Shown piece by piece: positions 43,755 to 59,153 of a stretch of 64,000 nucleotides of DNA. The position numbers and the translations under genes were made by a program. Below the pieces are notes generated by a model. That model was not told the DNA's origin, ran no database searches, and saw only the letters and a program-made list of their open reading frames with translations. The DNA is from Anthopleura xanthogrammica (lineage: Eukaryota; Cnidaria; Anthozoa; Actiniaria; Actiniidae), in contig OZ025213.1 of the NCBI GenBank assembly GCA_964019055.1, positions 8,358,472-8,422,471 on the forward strand, given 5' to 3'. Positions within the stretch are counted from its first letter, which is position 1, and the number at the start of each line of letters is the position of its first letter.

Positions 43755-45166
43755 CTTGCTCTCCTTTTATAAATAGCATCAAGCTTGACAGGTCAACTTC
43801 ATATCTTCTAAAAGAGAATGACAAAACATCATTGGTACATCAACACACACCACATGGTTCACCATTTATTTAATAAAGTAATTACGAAGGACTGCGTAGC
43901 ACTGTACCCTCTAAATTCAAAAGCTGGCACAACTCAGGCATTCTTGAAAACTGTGTCAGTTATTTAACTTTATTGTTTGGTTTTTCAGTAAAAAAAATGC
44001 GCACAAGAATTGAATTGAATTGGCCAGTAACTACCGTAGTCATGGCATTGTTTTTTTTCTACTTATGTGTCATTATGAAACAAAAATATTCTACGCGTTA
44101 GCTGTCGACTGTCGAATTGTTGAAGAAGAAAAAAATCGAAATCAATCAAAGAAAAGATGTTGAGGATCTGATCAATATCACTGAAACTCAAACGACTCCG
44201 CTAGTTCTTTGTGAGCCGGTGATAATTAATGAGGTTTATAAACTCCTTATCAGTAATATTAGTTAATTTCCAACAACTTACCCTATTTTATTTTCATACT
44301 ATCCTGGAACGTCGATGAATATCCGTGAAGCCATGACGTATTCGTTGTCGATTTTTCGGGCCCGCCAAACGTATTTCTTTCACTCTTATTTTATCTCATA
44401 TCTTCATAATTATTGTTAGGAAGACGACCAACTTATGGTACGAAATGATACAAGAAAAACTGAAAATAACATGGCCAGCTAAGAAATAAAATCAGTAGGT
44501 TTTTAGAAGTCCATTAAGGATTCAAGGTGATCACATAGGAAGAACAAAACTGGTTCTAACTGACACGCTATTTATTATTTACATCTTGCAGAACTTTAGC
44601 TTGTATACTTGTTGGCCCGTGAATCGTAGGGCATCATGACCGATAACGGATACCTTACCATAGATTAGTAAGAGCGGCTGTCTGTTAAATATCGCTTATA
44701 ACATGCAGAATAAAGAAATTTGAATTTTCTCAAAATTGGTCAAAATGGAGTTTTTGGTGAGCTATTCATAATTAAAAAATACTCCAAGCTCAAACAATTT
44801 TTGTGTACGGCGTCTTATTAATTTTGCCAAGCATGAGCAACGAAAAGTAGAAGTTTCGGTAGTTTGGTTAAATTTGTCTTTGTGGTAAAATGAACGCACC
44901 GTCGGGCTCCAGTTTATTAGTCACGGCCTATTATGAGCTACCGAAAATTAGGACGCTTTACTACGCTTTACCTTTACCTTTTACATTTGGCCCGTGATGC
45001 TTCACGCGCTGTGTCAAATCCCCCTGCGGGGAGGGGATGGGAGGGGAAGAGATAGTCCGCTGTTGTCCGCTGTAGGCCAAGACAGCAGGCTCATCCTCTT
45101 TCTTTCCTCTTAGGTGATTGTGGAGGTTCCACGTATTCATCCTTTAGAATCTTTTTCCATCTGAGG
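43755..45166. other. Divergent intergenic region between the SGNH gene (-) and RPN1 (+)
   Basis: About 1.4 kb that must hold promoters for both divergently transcribed genes. The 150 bp before RPN1 are locally G/C-richer (ccctgcggggaggggatggg near 45030). No further gene was seen. Confidence 0.5.
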
Positions 45167-48100
45167 ATGAATCGTGTATCTCAAACTCCTGCCATGTTGG
45201 CTGCCTTTCTCCTATTTAGTTTGACCCTGGTGAACGCCGATGTCGATACAAATCTTATTTTTAGCAAGGTTTCTCGTAAGATAGACCTTTCATCCCAACT
45301 TGCTAAAGTTTCGACTAGCATCACCTTAGAAAATGCTGGAGACAAAGCAATCGGATTTTTCTACTATGCCATCGAACCTTCACTGGTAGACAGAGTAGCA
45401 TTTATTTCAGCTGTGGTAAGTCGGTTTTTGTCTAAGATTGCAATCGCAAGATTTGTATTAAGCTTATCATAAGTTGTTTTCAAGCCTTAATCTATTCATA
45501 AAGTTAACGAAGGTGAAACAAAAATATAAATTAACATAATAACTTGTACACCATATTTTCTAGGCCAAGACAGAGACTGAAGACCAAGATGTTCCATTAG
45601 TCGTTAAAGAAAAGTCCCTTTCTTCACACAAGTAAGTTTCATTTTTTTATACTGTGTGGAGAGTTCCACGTCTGCACGCTTTTGTTCTGGTGTTTTGTCT
45701 TGACTAACTTTATGTACTTTGAAGTAACGTATGGTTACTTACACAAAAAATCCATTATAGCTAAAGTGCAGAGGCTCTAAATGGCTCGGAATTTACCAAT
45801 CATTTCATATGATGATGAAGATATAGATATACCCTACTTTTATCGATTTGTTTGGAAATTATAGAAGTTGCTTCAATCGATTGTAACAATAGTAAAAATG
45901 TTCAATGGAATTTGTTCTTGAACATATAGTTTTTAGGTTGACTGATTGGAACATTTTTTGTGTGTTTAAGCTTTGAAAAGGTGTTATTTATATATATCTA
46001 TATATGTATTTCAGAGAATATTCAGTTCAAATTTTATCAAAGTTGTTGCCAGGCAACATTAAGAATATATATATTCTCTGAACATATCCAATCTATAGCC
46101 ATAAAGAGATGATAACTAGCGGTAAGCTAGTGTGGGCTGCATCGGTGTTTCTAATGAAACAGTATGGATAAAAAGTTAGATTTTACACCGTAAAAAATAA
46201 GAGAGATCACTTACTGACGTTACTGACGTTACTGACGTTTGGGACGCTAGTCCTTCGTCGGAATCTATAGCCAGCTTATTGAAAATCTATTTTAGACCCA
46301 CTTCTTCAAAAATTCAGATTTTAATGTATCTACATCACTCACTTTAATATGGTACTATTTGTTTGAAGCTGGGTTGCTTGGAAGTGGAATTGTTCGACCT
46401 AGATAAGGAACAAAGGCTTACCAAAAGGTCCTGCAGTATTTTGCATAATAGGACACTTTTATTTAGCTCCTAAGACAGATGCAGCTTTGTCAGGAGAGGA
46501 CAGCGTTGTGTTACACGTGTTAAGTTACTTCTAATATTGACCTCAATAGACTTCAGTGCGGCACTGAGTAATAAGATCTGTGAGTAGCTGTACCCTAACA
46601 AATCTACCCAGATGTTGTCTCCTTGTTCGATAGGTTGAAGATTTTCATCCTAATTGCTAGATACATCCTAATTGTCACCCTGACTTCATGTGAATGTATG
46701 TATATATGGTGTGATCTTTCAAAATAGTTTTGGCCTTTCATATTACTTGAGATAAGTAAGTTTTTTCCTGTAGTATTAAAATAGAGTAAATATAGTTATT
46801 GAAGGGTACTAATACGTAAAGGAATAAATTTAATGTGAACTGTATGTTATTTCACTACAAATTGCTTTTCCAAGAGGCTGGTGGTGTGTTTTTCTTATTC
46901 CTACATCTTCACACCCCTTATGCCCTCAATACAACCTTACAACCTATTGCGATGTTAGACTTATTCTTTTTGCATTGAGATTTCAATTTCAATGACTTGC
47001 CATAAAATAAATATCTTATTAACATTGTTTGCTAAGTCCTTGCCATAAGTTATGAATCCTCATTCCCCCCCCCCCCCCCCATTTTTTTTTGGCCTACTTG
47101 CTACGCACTTGGGCCATAAGGCAGTTGAAAAAAATCAGTCCAGGGACCCAAAGTATGGACCTTACACTTGGTTAATAAGAGCTATTAATGGATAAAAATA
47201 TTGATGTAAAGATTTTCTTGTAGCACCATTACAACATTTCAGCATCTCCTACCCATGGTTCTGCCCTTGTAGACAATAATCACAAAAATCAAATTACACT
47301 GTAACTGATCCTCTTTGCTTAGGACTAAAAACCTTATTTTTTTCTACAGAGATATCAAACTCTATAGAATAAATCTACCTGTTCAGCTAATGCCTGCTAA
47401 AACAGTTGATGTCACAGTGGAAGAAGTGTTCTCCCATACCATGAGACCTTATCCATCTAAAGTTGGCCAGTCAGAAAAACAACAAGTGCTCTTTACTGGA
47501 AATCATTATGTTTTCTCTGTTTATAAATCCAAAACACAGACAACCACAGTCTCACTTTCATCATCTGTGATTGAGTCATACAGCAAGCTCAAACCAACCA
47601 GCCAATCAGATAGTACTATTACCTATGGACCTTATAGCAATGTTGAGACACTTAAACGAGATCCTATGAAAATTCACTTTGAAAACAATGCACCATTCTT
47701 AACGGTAAGTGATGAGTTGATAATTTCAAATTACATAACCATGTGCGTTAGACCATTTTATTACACACTTAGGGTCGATATCCATAATATAAAGTGGAAG
47801 TGGTGAATGGGATGTCTCTGGTCCCTGTCAACCAACTGTCTGCCTTTAGGTAGTTTCTTTTCTTTAGAAACTACCAGCTGAGCAATGGCTGGGTGACGGG
47901 GGACTATTGTTAGAGTACAGTGGGATGTCAACCAACAAAGGGCTGAAAGTTGGTCGATAGGACATCTGGGGTGCAGTTCTTGCATTTCACCACAGTTGCA
48001 TGTAGTTGTGCAAGTCTTGTCAGGGTAGTTGTCATGGAAGTTTGGAAAGCCAAATTGAATACATCCACTGAGTGAATATTGGTATTCATAGCCACCTGGT

Positions 48101-51100
48101 TGGTTGACAATGACAAAGCATTCTTTGTTAGATTTTCTTGTTAGATCAACCAACATAGCGGCTGTTTCATTGTTACACTATTTATATCAAGGGATTTTGA
48201 GTCACGTGGCTGCACCACATGAATTAATAAGATATTATTTTTTTGAATCACAGGTCATGAGTATGCAACGTGTTGTTGAAGTATCTCACTGGGGTAACAT
48301 TGCAGTTGAAGAAACTTTCCATATACGTCATTTAGGAGCTGAACTGAAGGTATAAACCTTATAAAGTCCATTTTATCATATAGGAAGATTTTTATCATAT
48401 AGGAATATAGTATAAGAATGAGGAGCTTTTTGTACTTTCTTTGCCAGAGTAATAGTAGTAATATACATGTAGCTTAAAATGAGAACTTTCCTTATCTGGG
48501 GCTCAGAATTTTTTCTGAGTCCATTCAGTATGGTACAATCACATAATTATACATTTCATATTCCATCATCATATGCAAACCAACATTATCATGTTTGAAC
48601 TTTGCTTAATTTCAATATAATTGTTAAATTTCAATCAAATCTTATACAATTTAGCATTTAATATTGAGGTTTACTAATTTTTTCCAGGGATCATTCTCAA
48701 GGTATGACTACCAGCGAACACCAGCTCCAACATCCATCAAGTCGTTCAAGTCACTCCTCCCCGCTGCAGCTACAGATGTGTATTACCGTGATGAGATTGG
48801 TAATATTTCTACCAGCAACATGCTTGTGCAGGATGATTCTGTTGAGCTTGAGTTGAAACCCAGGTTCCCTTTATTTGGTGGATGGCAGACTCGTTACTAC
48901 ATGGGCTACAATGTGCCAAGCTATGAATATCTTTATAACCTAGGTAAGTCCTTAGAGCTGCTACTCTAAATTGGGCTTCCAGTGGAAAACACAGGCAACC
49001 CACTTGGGTCTTGGTTAGTAATGACTCTCAAAATAACACAGGTAGCAGTGAGAATACTCGCCTCTCACCAATGCAACCCTCACTGATACCAATATTCATT
49101 GAATCGAGTCCTGCTGAGCTTGGTGTCGTATGTGAGTACAGTATCTAGTTGATTTTCTCCGATGTTTCAAGGGTTTTTCTCCGGGTTCTCTGATCGATCA
49201 TGGAATGAGGGCCACAGGTTTGTGTTACCCTCGTAAAAACAAGGACTTTTTCTAACAATTTTATTCCATCTGTCCAGGTAATAACTATGTTTTGAAGATG
49301 AGGTTGGTTGATCATGTCTTTGATGACTTTGTCATTGATGATCTCAGTATCAAGGTTATTCTACCAGAGGGAAGCAAGTAAGTAAAGCCAAATCTTGCAA
49401 TACCAGGTGATTTAGCATTTACTGTAGATTTGCAATGCATTGTGTGTCACAGATAGATCTTTCTTGATTAAAACAGAATTACATGGCAGCATGAGCTAAA
49501 TTTACATTTATATAATTATTGAGTAATATAAATAATAAGAACATTAAATAGATAAAACTCTAAATCAAAAACTACTAGAGTGCAAACAAAATATCCGTGA
49601 AATACAAATTACAAAATAGTGCTAATTAAACAATAGAAAACAATAGAATTTTTACAAAATTGCACTATTTAGTATAACTAATGTTTCACTGATATATTGT
49701 TTGCATTCTAATTAATTACAAAATTAGTTTAAATGTTATAAATACCGACACTGTAAGGAGCCTATCTATAAGAAGTTTTTTTACTTCAACTAGATAGGGT
49801 TGCTTCTGCCAAGAGAAATTTCAATTTTTTATTTTTTATTTGCTAACATGTAAAATAATTTAATTGGGTGGTTATGATAGCATGCATCAAAATGTAAATA
49901 ATATAGTATGACTTGGTATCCCACTATGGCACTTCTGTATCTCTTATGTAAATTCCTATTCACAGGGACGTCAAACTGAAGACACCTTTTGCAGTACAAG
50001 AGGGCAAGCGTGAGCTACACTACACATACCTTGATACTGTTGGAAGACCTGTAGTTGTTGCAGGCAAGCAGAACCTTGTAGAACAGCATATCCAGGAATT
50101 TGAGGTACTAGAAAATCTATGTGAAATTAGCAGTAAATAAGGAACATTCTGTCTGGGAAACATGGATTGTGTCACAGCTACCATGCAATACGGTTGCCAG
50201 GGTTTCAATCCTCTGACCCAACATCATATTCTCATATTATCCAGGGCTCAAAATAACAGCCAGTCATATGCCGGTTAAGATGTCCGGCATCCGGCATCCA
50301 ATACTTTATTTTTTTCAAATATGACCAGTCAGCATGTTGTATTTTACTGGTCAAGTACCAAGTTTGGCCGGACATTGACCGTTCACCAGCCATTATTTTG
50401 AGCCCTATTATCACATATACATCATATTATCTGGATATTTTGTTATTGTCTGACATTTCTTAGAAACTTTACCCACAACTACAGATGCCTTGGATATTAC
50501 ACCCATCTCTTTGTCACCTCATTTGGTTCTCTTTTAGAAAATAAGTTGCAAAAGCATGTATCATAATGTTTGACATATAATCTTCCTGTAGCATGCTAAA
50601 TCCATTTTTTGCTGTTCCAGATTCACTACACTTTCAACAAGGTAATGCTCCTTCAGGAACCTCTCTTGGTCGTCGGTGCTTTTTACATCCTGTTTCTTCT
50701 TGTCATTATATACGTGCGCATGGACTTCTCCATCAGCAAGGTAGGGTGTACAGTACAGTTTCATTATACAATACAATACAATTTTATTTCCATTTCCTTT
50801 TTTTTATTATTATTATGTTTACATGTATTTCTATATTTCTAAAAAAAAAGTTATATACAAATATATATTGGTATCGTAAAAGAAGATATAGTAATAATTT
50901 AGGAAATGACTAGAGTCTAAGTTAATTAAGAATTAATAAATAATGAACCAAGATAAATGATGGTTTCTAATAATGAGTTAAGTGTTTCGTAGACCAGTGT
51001 TGATAAATTGGAGCGTAGTTATGAGATGAAAATATATTCTAGACTATAGATTTAGTTGTTGTTGTTGTGTGTATTAGGGGGGAGGGGGTCAGGGCTCGAC

Positions 51101-52043
51101 ATTCAGTATTCTTGAAAACTGAGGCGTAGCCAGGATTTATCATATCATATTGACTACATAGACATTGTGTATGTCATCCATTTGTTTAAATTTTTATGAT
51201 TCAACTTAAATTTTTGGCTTTTCAGGATGAGGCAAGTGAATCTAGAATGCGTGCAGCTGGCCTCGTAGAAGAAGTGCTGCGTCTTTTGGACAGGAGAAGT
51301 GGGCTGTACAACGTGTACATGGATGCCATCAGCAAGTTCAAGTCCAGTAAAGATTCCACCTCCTTTGCCAATGCTCGTAAGAAGTTGGATACTGACTACC
51401 GTGCTATTGGAAACCAGATAACTCAGTTCCAGAATGGTTTGGCTAAAGAACAGTCTGAAGCAGTTGAGAAGGTGGGTTGTCCTTGCTTCAGGGGGGTTTA
51501 GTGTTCAGTAGGGAAAGGGATAAAAAACAAAAAGATTAAAAAAGTTGTATCTCTCTAGATTATGGTTGAATGAGTGGGAATTGATACAGCAAATGTGAAG
51601 CCGGACTAAGTATCTTTATTCTTTGAGCATCTTAGCCACAACTATGCGATGTGATTGAATGAATCAGGCAAAAAGCAGTGGGAAGCCATTTTATTGTTAT
51701 GGCATGGTGTATTCATGTTTGTGCTGTACGTTTCCCACTCATACAAAACCTGCTCTACTCTCATACATGTACCTTCAATTATATGATATAAAAATGCATT
51801 TATGCATGGTAAATAGACAAAAAAGGATTAAAAGACTAAAAGTTTCATTTTGATTTCCAGATAAGTGAAATCCAGCGCAAGGAGCATGAGCGCAAACAGC
51901 TGTTAGACCAAGCCATTGCATTTGCAGAGAAGGTAGTGAGTGGGCGTATGAACAAGCAGACCTATGTGGAAAATGAGAGCACCAACAAGGGAAAACGGCA
52001 GAAGCTGTCCACTGAAATTGATGCCATTGCCGACACACTTTGA
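45167..52043 (+). CDS. RPN1: Ribophorin I, oligosaccharyltransferase subunit, ten exons
   Basis: Coding exons: 45167-45415, 45564-45631, 47350-47704, 48254-48349, 48688-48943, 49278-49377, 49966-50104, 50621-50740, 51226-51471 and 51861-52043. All have GT-AG introns and matching phases, giving 603 residues against about 607 in human. A signal peptide ([15 protein letters not shown]) precedes a luminal domain with signature blocks [82 protein letters not shown] and LVEQHIQEF. Exon 8 encodes [20 protein letters not shown] and the membrane span ([12 protein letters not shown]). Exons 9-10 give a cytosolic coiled-coil tail. Ribophorin I is a core subunit of the ER oligosaccharyltransferase and helps present glycoproteins for N-glycosylation (established). 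AATAAA follows the stop by 7 bp (52051). Confidence 0.97.
49576..49710. mobile_element. 135-bp TA-type MITE in RPN1 intron 6
   Basis: Ends tagagtgcaaacaaaatatc and gatatattgtttgcattcta match the termini of 31082-31977. The interior also shares agtgctaatta and ttagtataactaatgtttca with that element, so it is an internally deleted relative. Confidence 0.85.
50245..50407. mobile_element. Hairpin element, gggctcaaaataac family (RPN1 intron 7)
   Basis: The left end agggctcaaaataacagcca and right end agccattattttgagccct are inverted. Inside lie repeated ccggcat and tgaccagtcagc / ctggtcaag blocks. Related copies are at 60417-60490 (partial) and 63410-63566. Confidence 0.8.
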
Positions 52044-53644
52044 CCAACACAATAAACCATCACATCTCACCAGTAAAATTGCATTTAGCACCATCTAGAT
52101 GATTGTTACAATTAAGAGAAATGTCTTTTTAACTGAAAATCAGATACTTTATATTTTGACTTTCTAATTTCTATATAAATAGATAGATAAATTCATTGTA
52201 GTTGTATCTTTTAGAATTGTTTAGAGTGCTTGCACTTACTACCAAAACAGGTAGATAGAGTGGGGAAATTCCACTTGACACTTCCAATACAGTCATTTGA
52301 CTTTATATTCCTAAAGGCCTGTCAAACATTCATGGGGTAAAGATAAAAATAGAGGATAATTAAAGTAACGGCTGAATTACACCAGGAATGTGAACATGGG
52401 CCTTCAGGAATGTTGAATTAACACTACCTGTTTTGGTAGTAATCTGTGAAACAGTACTAATTTTATTTTACACTAAATACAGTACAAAATTATTAGTGCA
52501 ATGTCTACTTTCTATTGTTTCATCAGGGCTGTTTAGTGCAACTTAGTGCTAATCGCATAGTACTGTTTCATAGATATAGTGTTTGCACTTTACTAGAATT
52601 GTGTTATTATCCACATGGAAGTGTTCTTTGTATTGTTTTAGCAAACGTTTTTGATGGTGCTTGTGTAGATGTAATGTGTGGGTGTGTGTATTCCCATCAA
52701 CTAGTTTTCTTCATATCTAGGTGCATGTTTAATAAAAAAAATATTCATTTTTTACTGCCAATGCTCTTAGAGACAGGGCATAAATGAAGTGTACTGTATT
52801 ACTGTATGTCTTCATTAATAAAATTATTATAATTGTATTAATAGAGTTGTTTTGATAAACCTGTGAAATGCACTTTAGCATATTTAGCACTAGTTACTAA
52901 TTGTCCAAAGTGTTAGAAAAGGGGTCTCTATCATTGCAAGCTCTCCGTTCATCTCTCTTCAATGCAAAGGCACAGCTACCTTTCCATATGTTGCAGGGAA
53001 CTGTGAAGGGGACCATTAAGCATCCATTATACAAGTGCCACTTGAGGCTGTGTTCACTGAAATTAGGGTGGGGGTCAGAAAATGTTTTATAATTAATAAC
53101 ATTAAAATTTTTATCAAAGTCAAGGGGATTATATTGGGAGGGGGGGGGGGGGGGGAGTGGATAAGTCTTTAGCCTCGCCTGGGGGGTTTAATTTTTTTGG
53201 GAGGGACTGCAAGGGGGAATCAAAACATTTTTTGTCATTTAAAAATTTCACCAGCCCCCCTCCCCCCTCTGTCATACATTATGAATGCAGCCTTAGCCTG
53301 AAAAGTGAAAGAAGTTTTTATGTGAAAAGTAAAAAACTGACTGTGCAAAGCATGTTCTACTGGTATTGGGAATACATAAGCGTGAATATGCATGTAGTGC
53401 GAGGGGCGGATTAAGGGGTGGGCAGACGGCAGCGCAGCCCCCCTTTAAAAGATGTAAATGGATCATACTTCAAATACAAAGTTTTGGGTTTCCTGTGGTT
53501 TTCTCTTCGTCACAAGCTAGACCATAGATAACGAGTTACTGTTGAGGACCTGTTGAGTCTAAGATCTAACAACAAGCAACTCTCTTTCAAAGTCCAAGAC
53601 AAAATGAGTTCTTTTCTTGTGCTTCGTGGATAGTTTAATTTATA
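52044..53644. other. RPN1-FANCF intergenic region
   Basis: Contains an inverted-repeat element at 52236-52442, sequence resembling TA-type elements at 52443-52600 (tagtactgtttcatagatat, gtgtttgcacttta), and G/C homopolymer tracts near 53143 and 53257. The FANCF promoter should lie just before 53645. Confidence 0.5.
52236..52442. mobile_element. 207-bp element with TTACTACCAAAACAGGTAG ends
   Basis: The 19-bp termini ttactaccaaaacaggtag and ctacctgttttggtagtaa are perfectly inverted. The interior is non-coding. It may be inserted into a diverged TA-type element whose parts lie on both sides. Confidence 0.75.
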
Positions 53645-57291
<3,647 letters not shown>

Positions 57292-57523
57292 ATGTGGAAA
57301 ATAAATTAACTGTTTGAAATAGTAGGGTTTTTTTATTGTCTATTAGACTTTTGTTTAATTTATTGTTTTAAGTGGATATCACTCTAAAAAATATCATAAA
57401 ATGTAATCAAGAATCTTACTTAATAACATAATAAATAAAAGTATATAAAAAACTAATGGTCATTTTTGTCAGAAATTTCTAAAGTTTGCTATTAAGTTTG
57501 TGATTTTGGGATAGATGATTACG

Positions 57524-57982
57524 TAGAGTGCAAATAATATAACCGTGAAATAGTTAGCTAGCTAACTAATGACTAATTATGTCCTAAGTTCTGCCTAAAT
57601 TTGATTAGTGGAGAAATAAGTGAGCCGTGACGGGTCTTGCACGTGCAAGCATGTTTAATTAGTCAAATGATCACCGCTACGCTGAGGTTTTGTAATGCGG
57701 AAAAAAAAAACAACCGTGATAATTTGAACAAACTTTTATTCCACATTAATCTATCAGTATTACAACTCAAATAGTTGTATCTGCGTCTTGATTTATTGAC
57801 CTGTGTCTTCATTTTTAACTCATTAAACGTCAGAAACACATTCTTTTGTGCACTGAGTCGTTGATCTAGAAAAAGCCCGTGCTCCTGTCATGCCTCGCTT
57901 ATTTCCTATGTCTTGCCTAACTAAGCACTAACTATCTCCTATTTCTTGCTATCTATTTCACGGTTATATTATTTGCACTCTA
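57524..57982. mobile_element. 459-bp TA-type element
   Basis: Termini TAGAGTGCAAATAATATAAC and the exact inverse, followed inside by CGTGAAATAG. They correspond to the ends of 31082-31977 with two substitutions. No protein is encoded. Confidence 0.88.
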
Positions 57983-57998
57983 TTGGAATTAGGGACTG

Positions 57999-58405
57999 GT
58001 CATTATTTATGGAGTGGGGGGGGGGGGGGGGGGGGGGGGTGGGAGGGAAAACTATTTTGAAATAAAAACATTTCTACAATGCATGACCCCTTATCCAGAC
58101 CTGAAAGTGACGAAGTGCCCCCCTCTTTTAATTAATATTTTAGGACTGTGCCCCCTTAGGTGTACATATAATAGTTATTTTATATTGCAGGCATGGAGTC
58201 CATGAATGAATATGCATACTACATGAGGCTACCTTGTACATCATTCCAGTGCAGAAAATACAAATATCCTTACTTAAATTAATGCAAAAATGGCTGAGCC
58301 GACGAACGATGGCAAAACTGACCCCACTAACCACTCTGAAATACACTTGCCCCTCCTTCCCCAAGTTTTTTCCCTCCCCCCCCCCCCCCCTCCATAAATA
58401 ATGAC
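57999..58405. mobile_element. ~407-bp inverted-repeat element with poly-G subtermini
   Basis: Ends GTCATTATTTATGGAG and inverted CTCCATAAATAATGAC, each followed inside by a G (or C) tract and ggagggaaaa / ttttttccctccc. Possible short direct repeat gactgg at both borders. It lies 16 bp from the preceding element. Confidence 0.75.
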
Positions 58406-59153
58406 TGGTACCTTACTGTCAACCACAGAGATTAAATTGAAAGTTGTATTGAAATTTTGCTGAACAAAAACTGGAAATCATGAATTATTATTCATAAGAT
58501 TAATTTTATGCAGACATAGGCATGCATGCACCCTTTCCGCCAATCATTTCCTAAAACACTAACAAGTAAAGAAAACATTTAAAAGCTGGGTTTTTTATTT
58601 TCCATTTTTGTTTTGTTTTTGTTTTGGGTTAATTAATGCAACCCTCTCCCCAGTCCGAAGTCCATGCAAGGCTTGCAGTCATTTAACACAGTTAGTGGGA
58701 AGTTTGCAACCCCTGAAATAATTCAGTATTAGCGTGACAGATTTATTGGAAGCAGTATAAATTTGCTACAGCAACATCTAATAAAAGTTTGCAATATAAC
58801 ATGCACAATGCAATAAAGCTTTTATCTGAAGTTGGCATGAACTTAACTTTTCTTAATCGATCATCAGATATTGTTGAATATATAGAAATAATCTCCATTG
58901 TCATTAGCATATTCCTGGAACATATCTTCATGAAAATATTAGATGTTATCATGATTGATATTAGGATAATATTTATCCAACATTGATCTCGTGCTGATCC
59001 CACATCCGGGACTTTGGATTGCGCATGCGCAGTACCTCAAAACTTGTTCGCGCAATTGAAGAGAATACGAAGCGGTAAAAAAAGATGAAGTCGACGTGAT
59101 TCTTTGCTTTTCCCTCTCAAAAATCATTAACAAAACAGGCTTTGAGTGGAAAA
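58406..59153. other. Intergenic region before the 59-kb gene
   Basis: No gene recognised. The last 150 bp (gattgcgcatgcgcagtacc at about 59019) include a GCGCATGCGC palindrome of the NRF1-site type, a plausible promoter element for the gene starting at 59154. Confidence 0.4.
59017..59034. promoter_or_regulatory. Possible NRF1-type site TGCGCATGCGCA
   Basis: The perfect palindrome tgcgcatgcgca lies about 130 bp upstream of the first ATG of the 59-kb gene. It matches the consensus bound by NRF1 in animal housekeeping promoters (established consensus); function here is inferred. Confidence 0.5.

Noticed and set aside
47761..48156. 131-codon reverse frame
   Set aside because: Lies in RPN1 intron 3, with no domain and a composition resembling random sequence.
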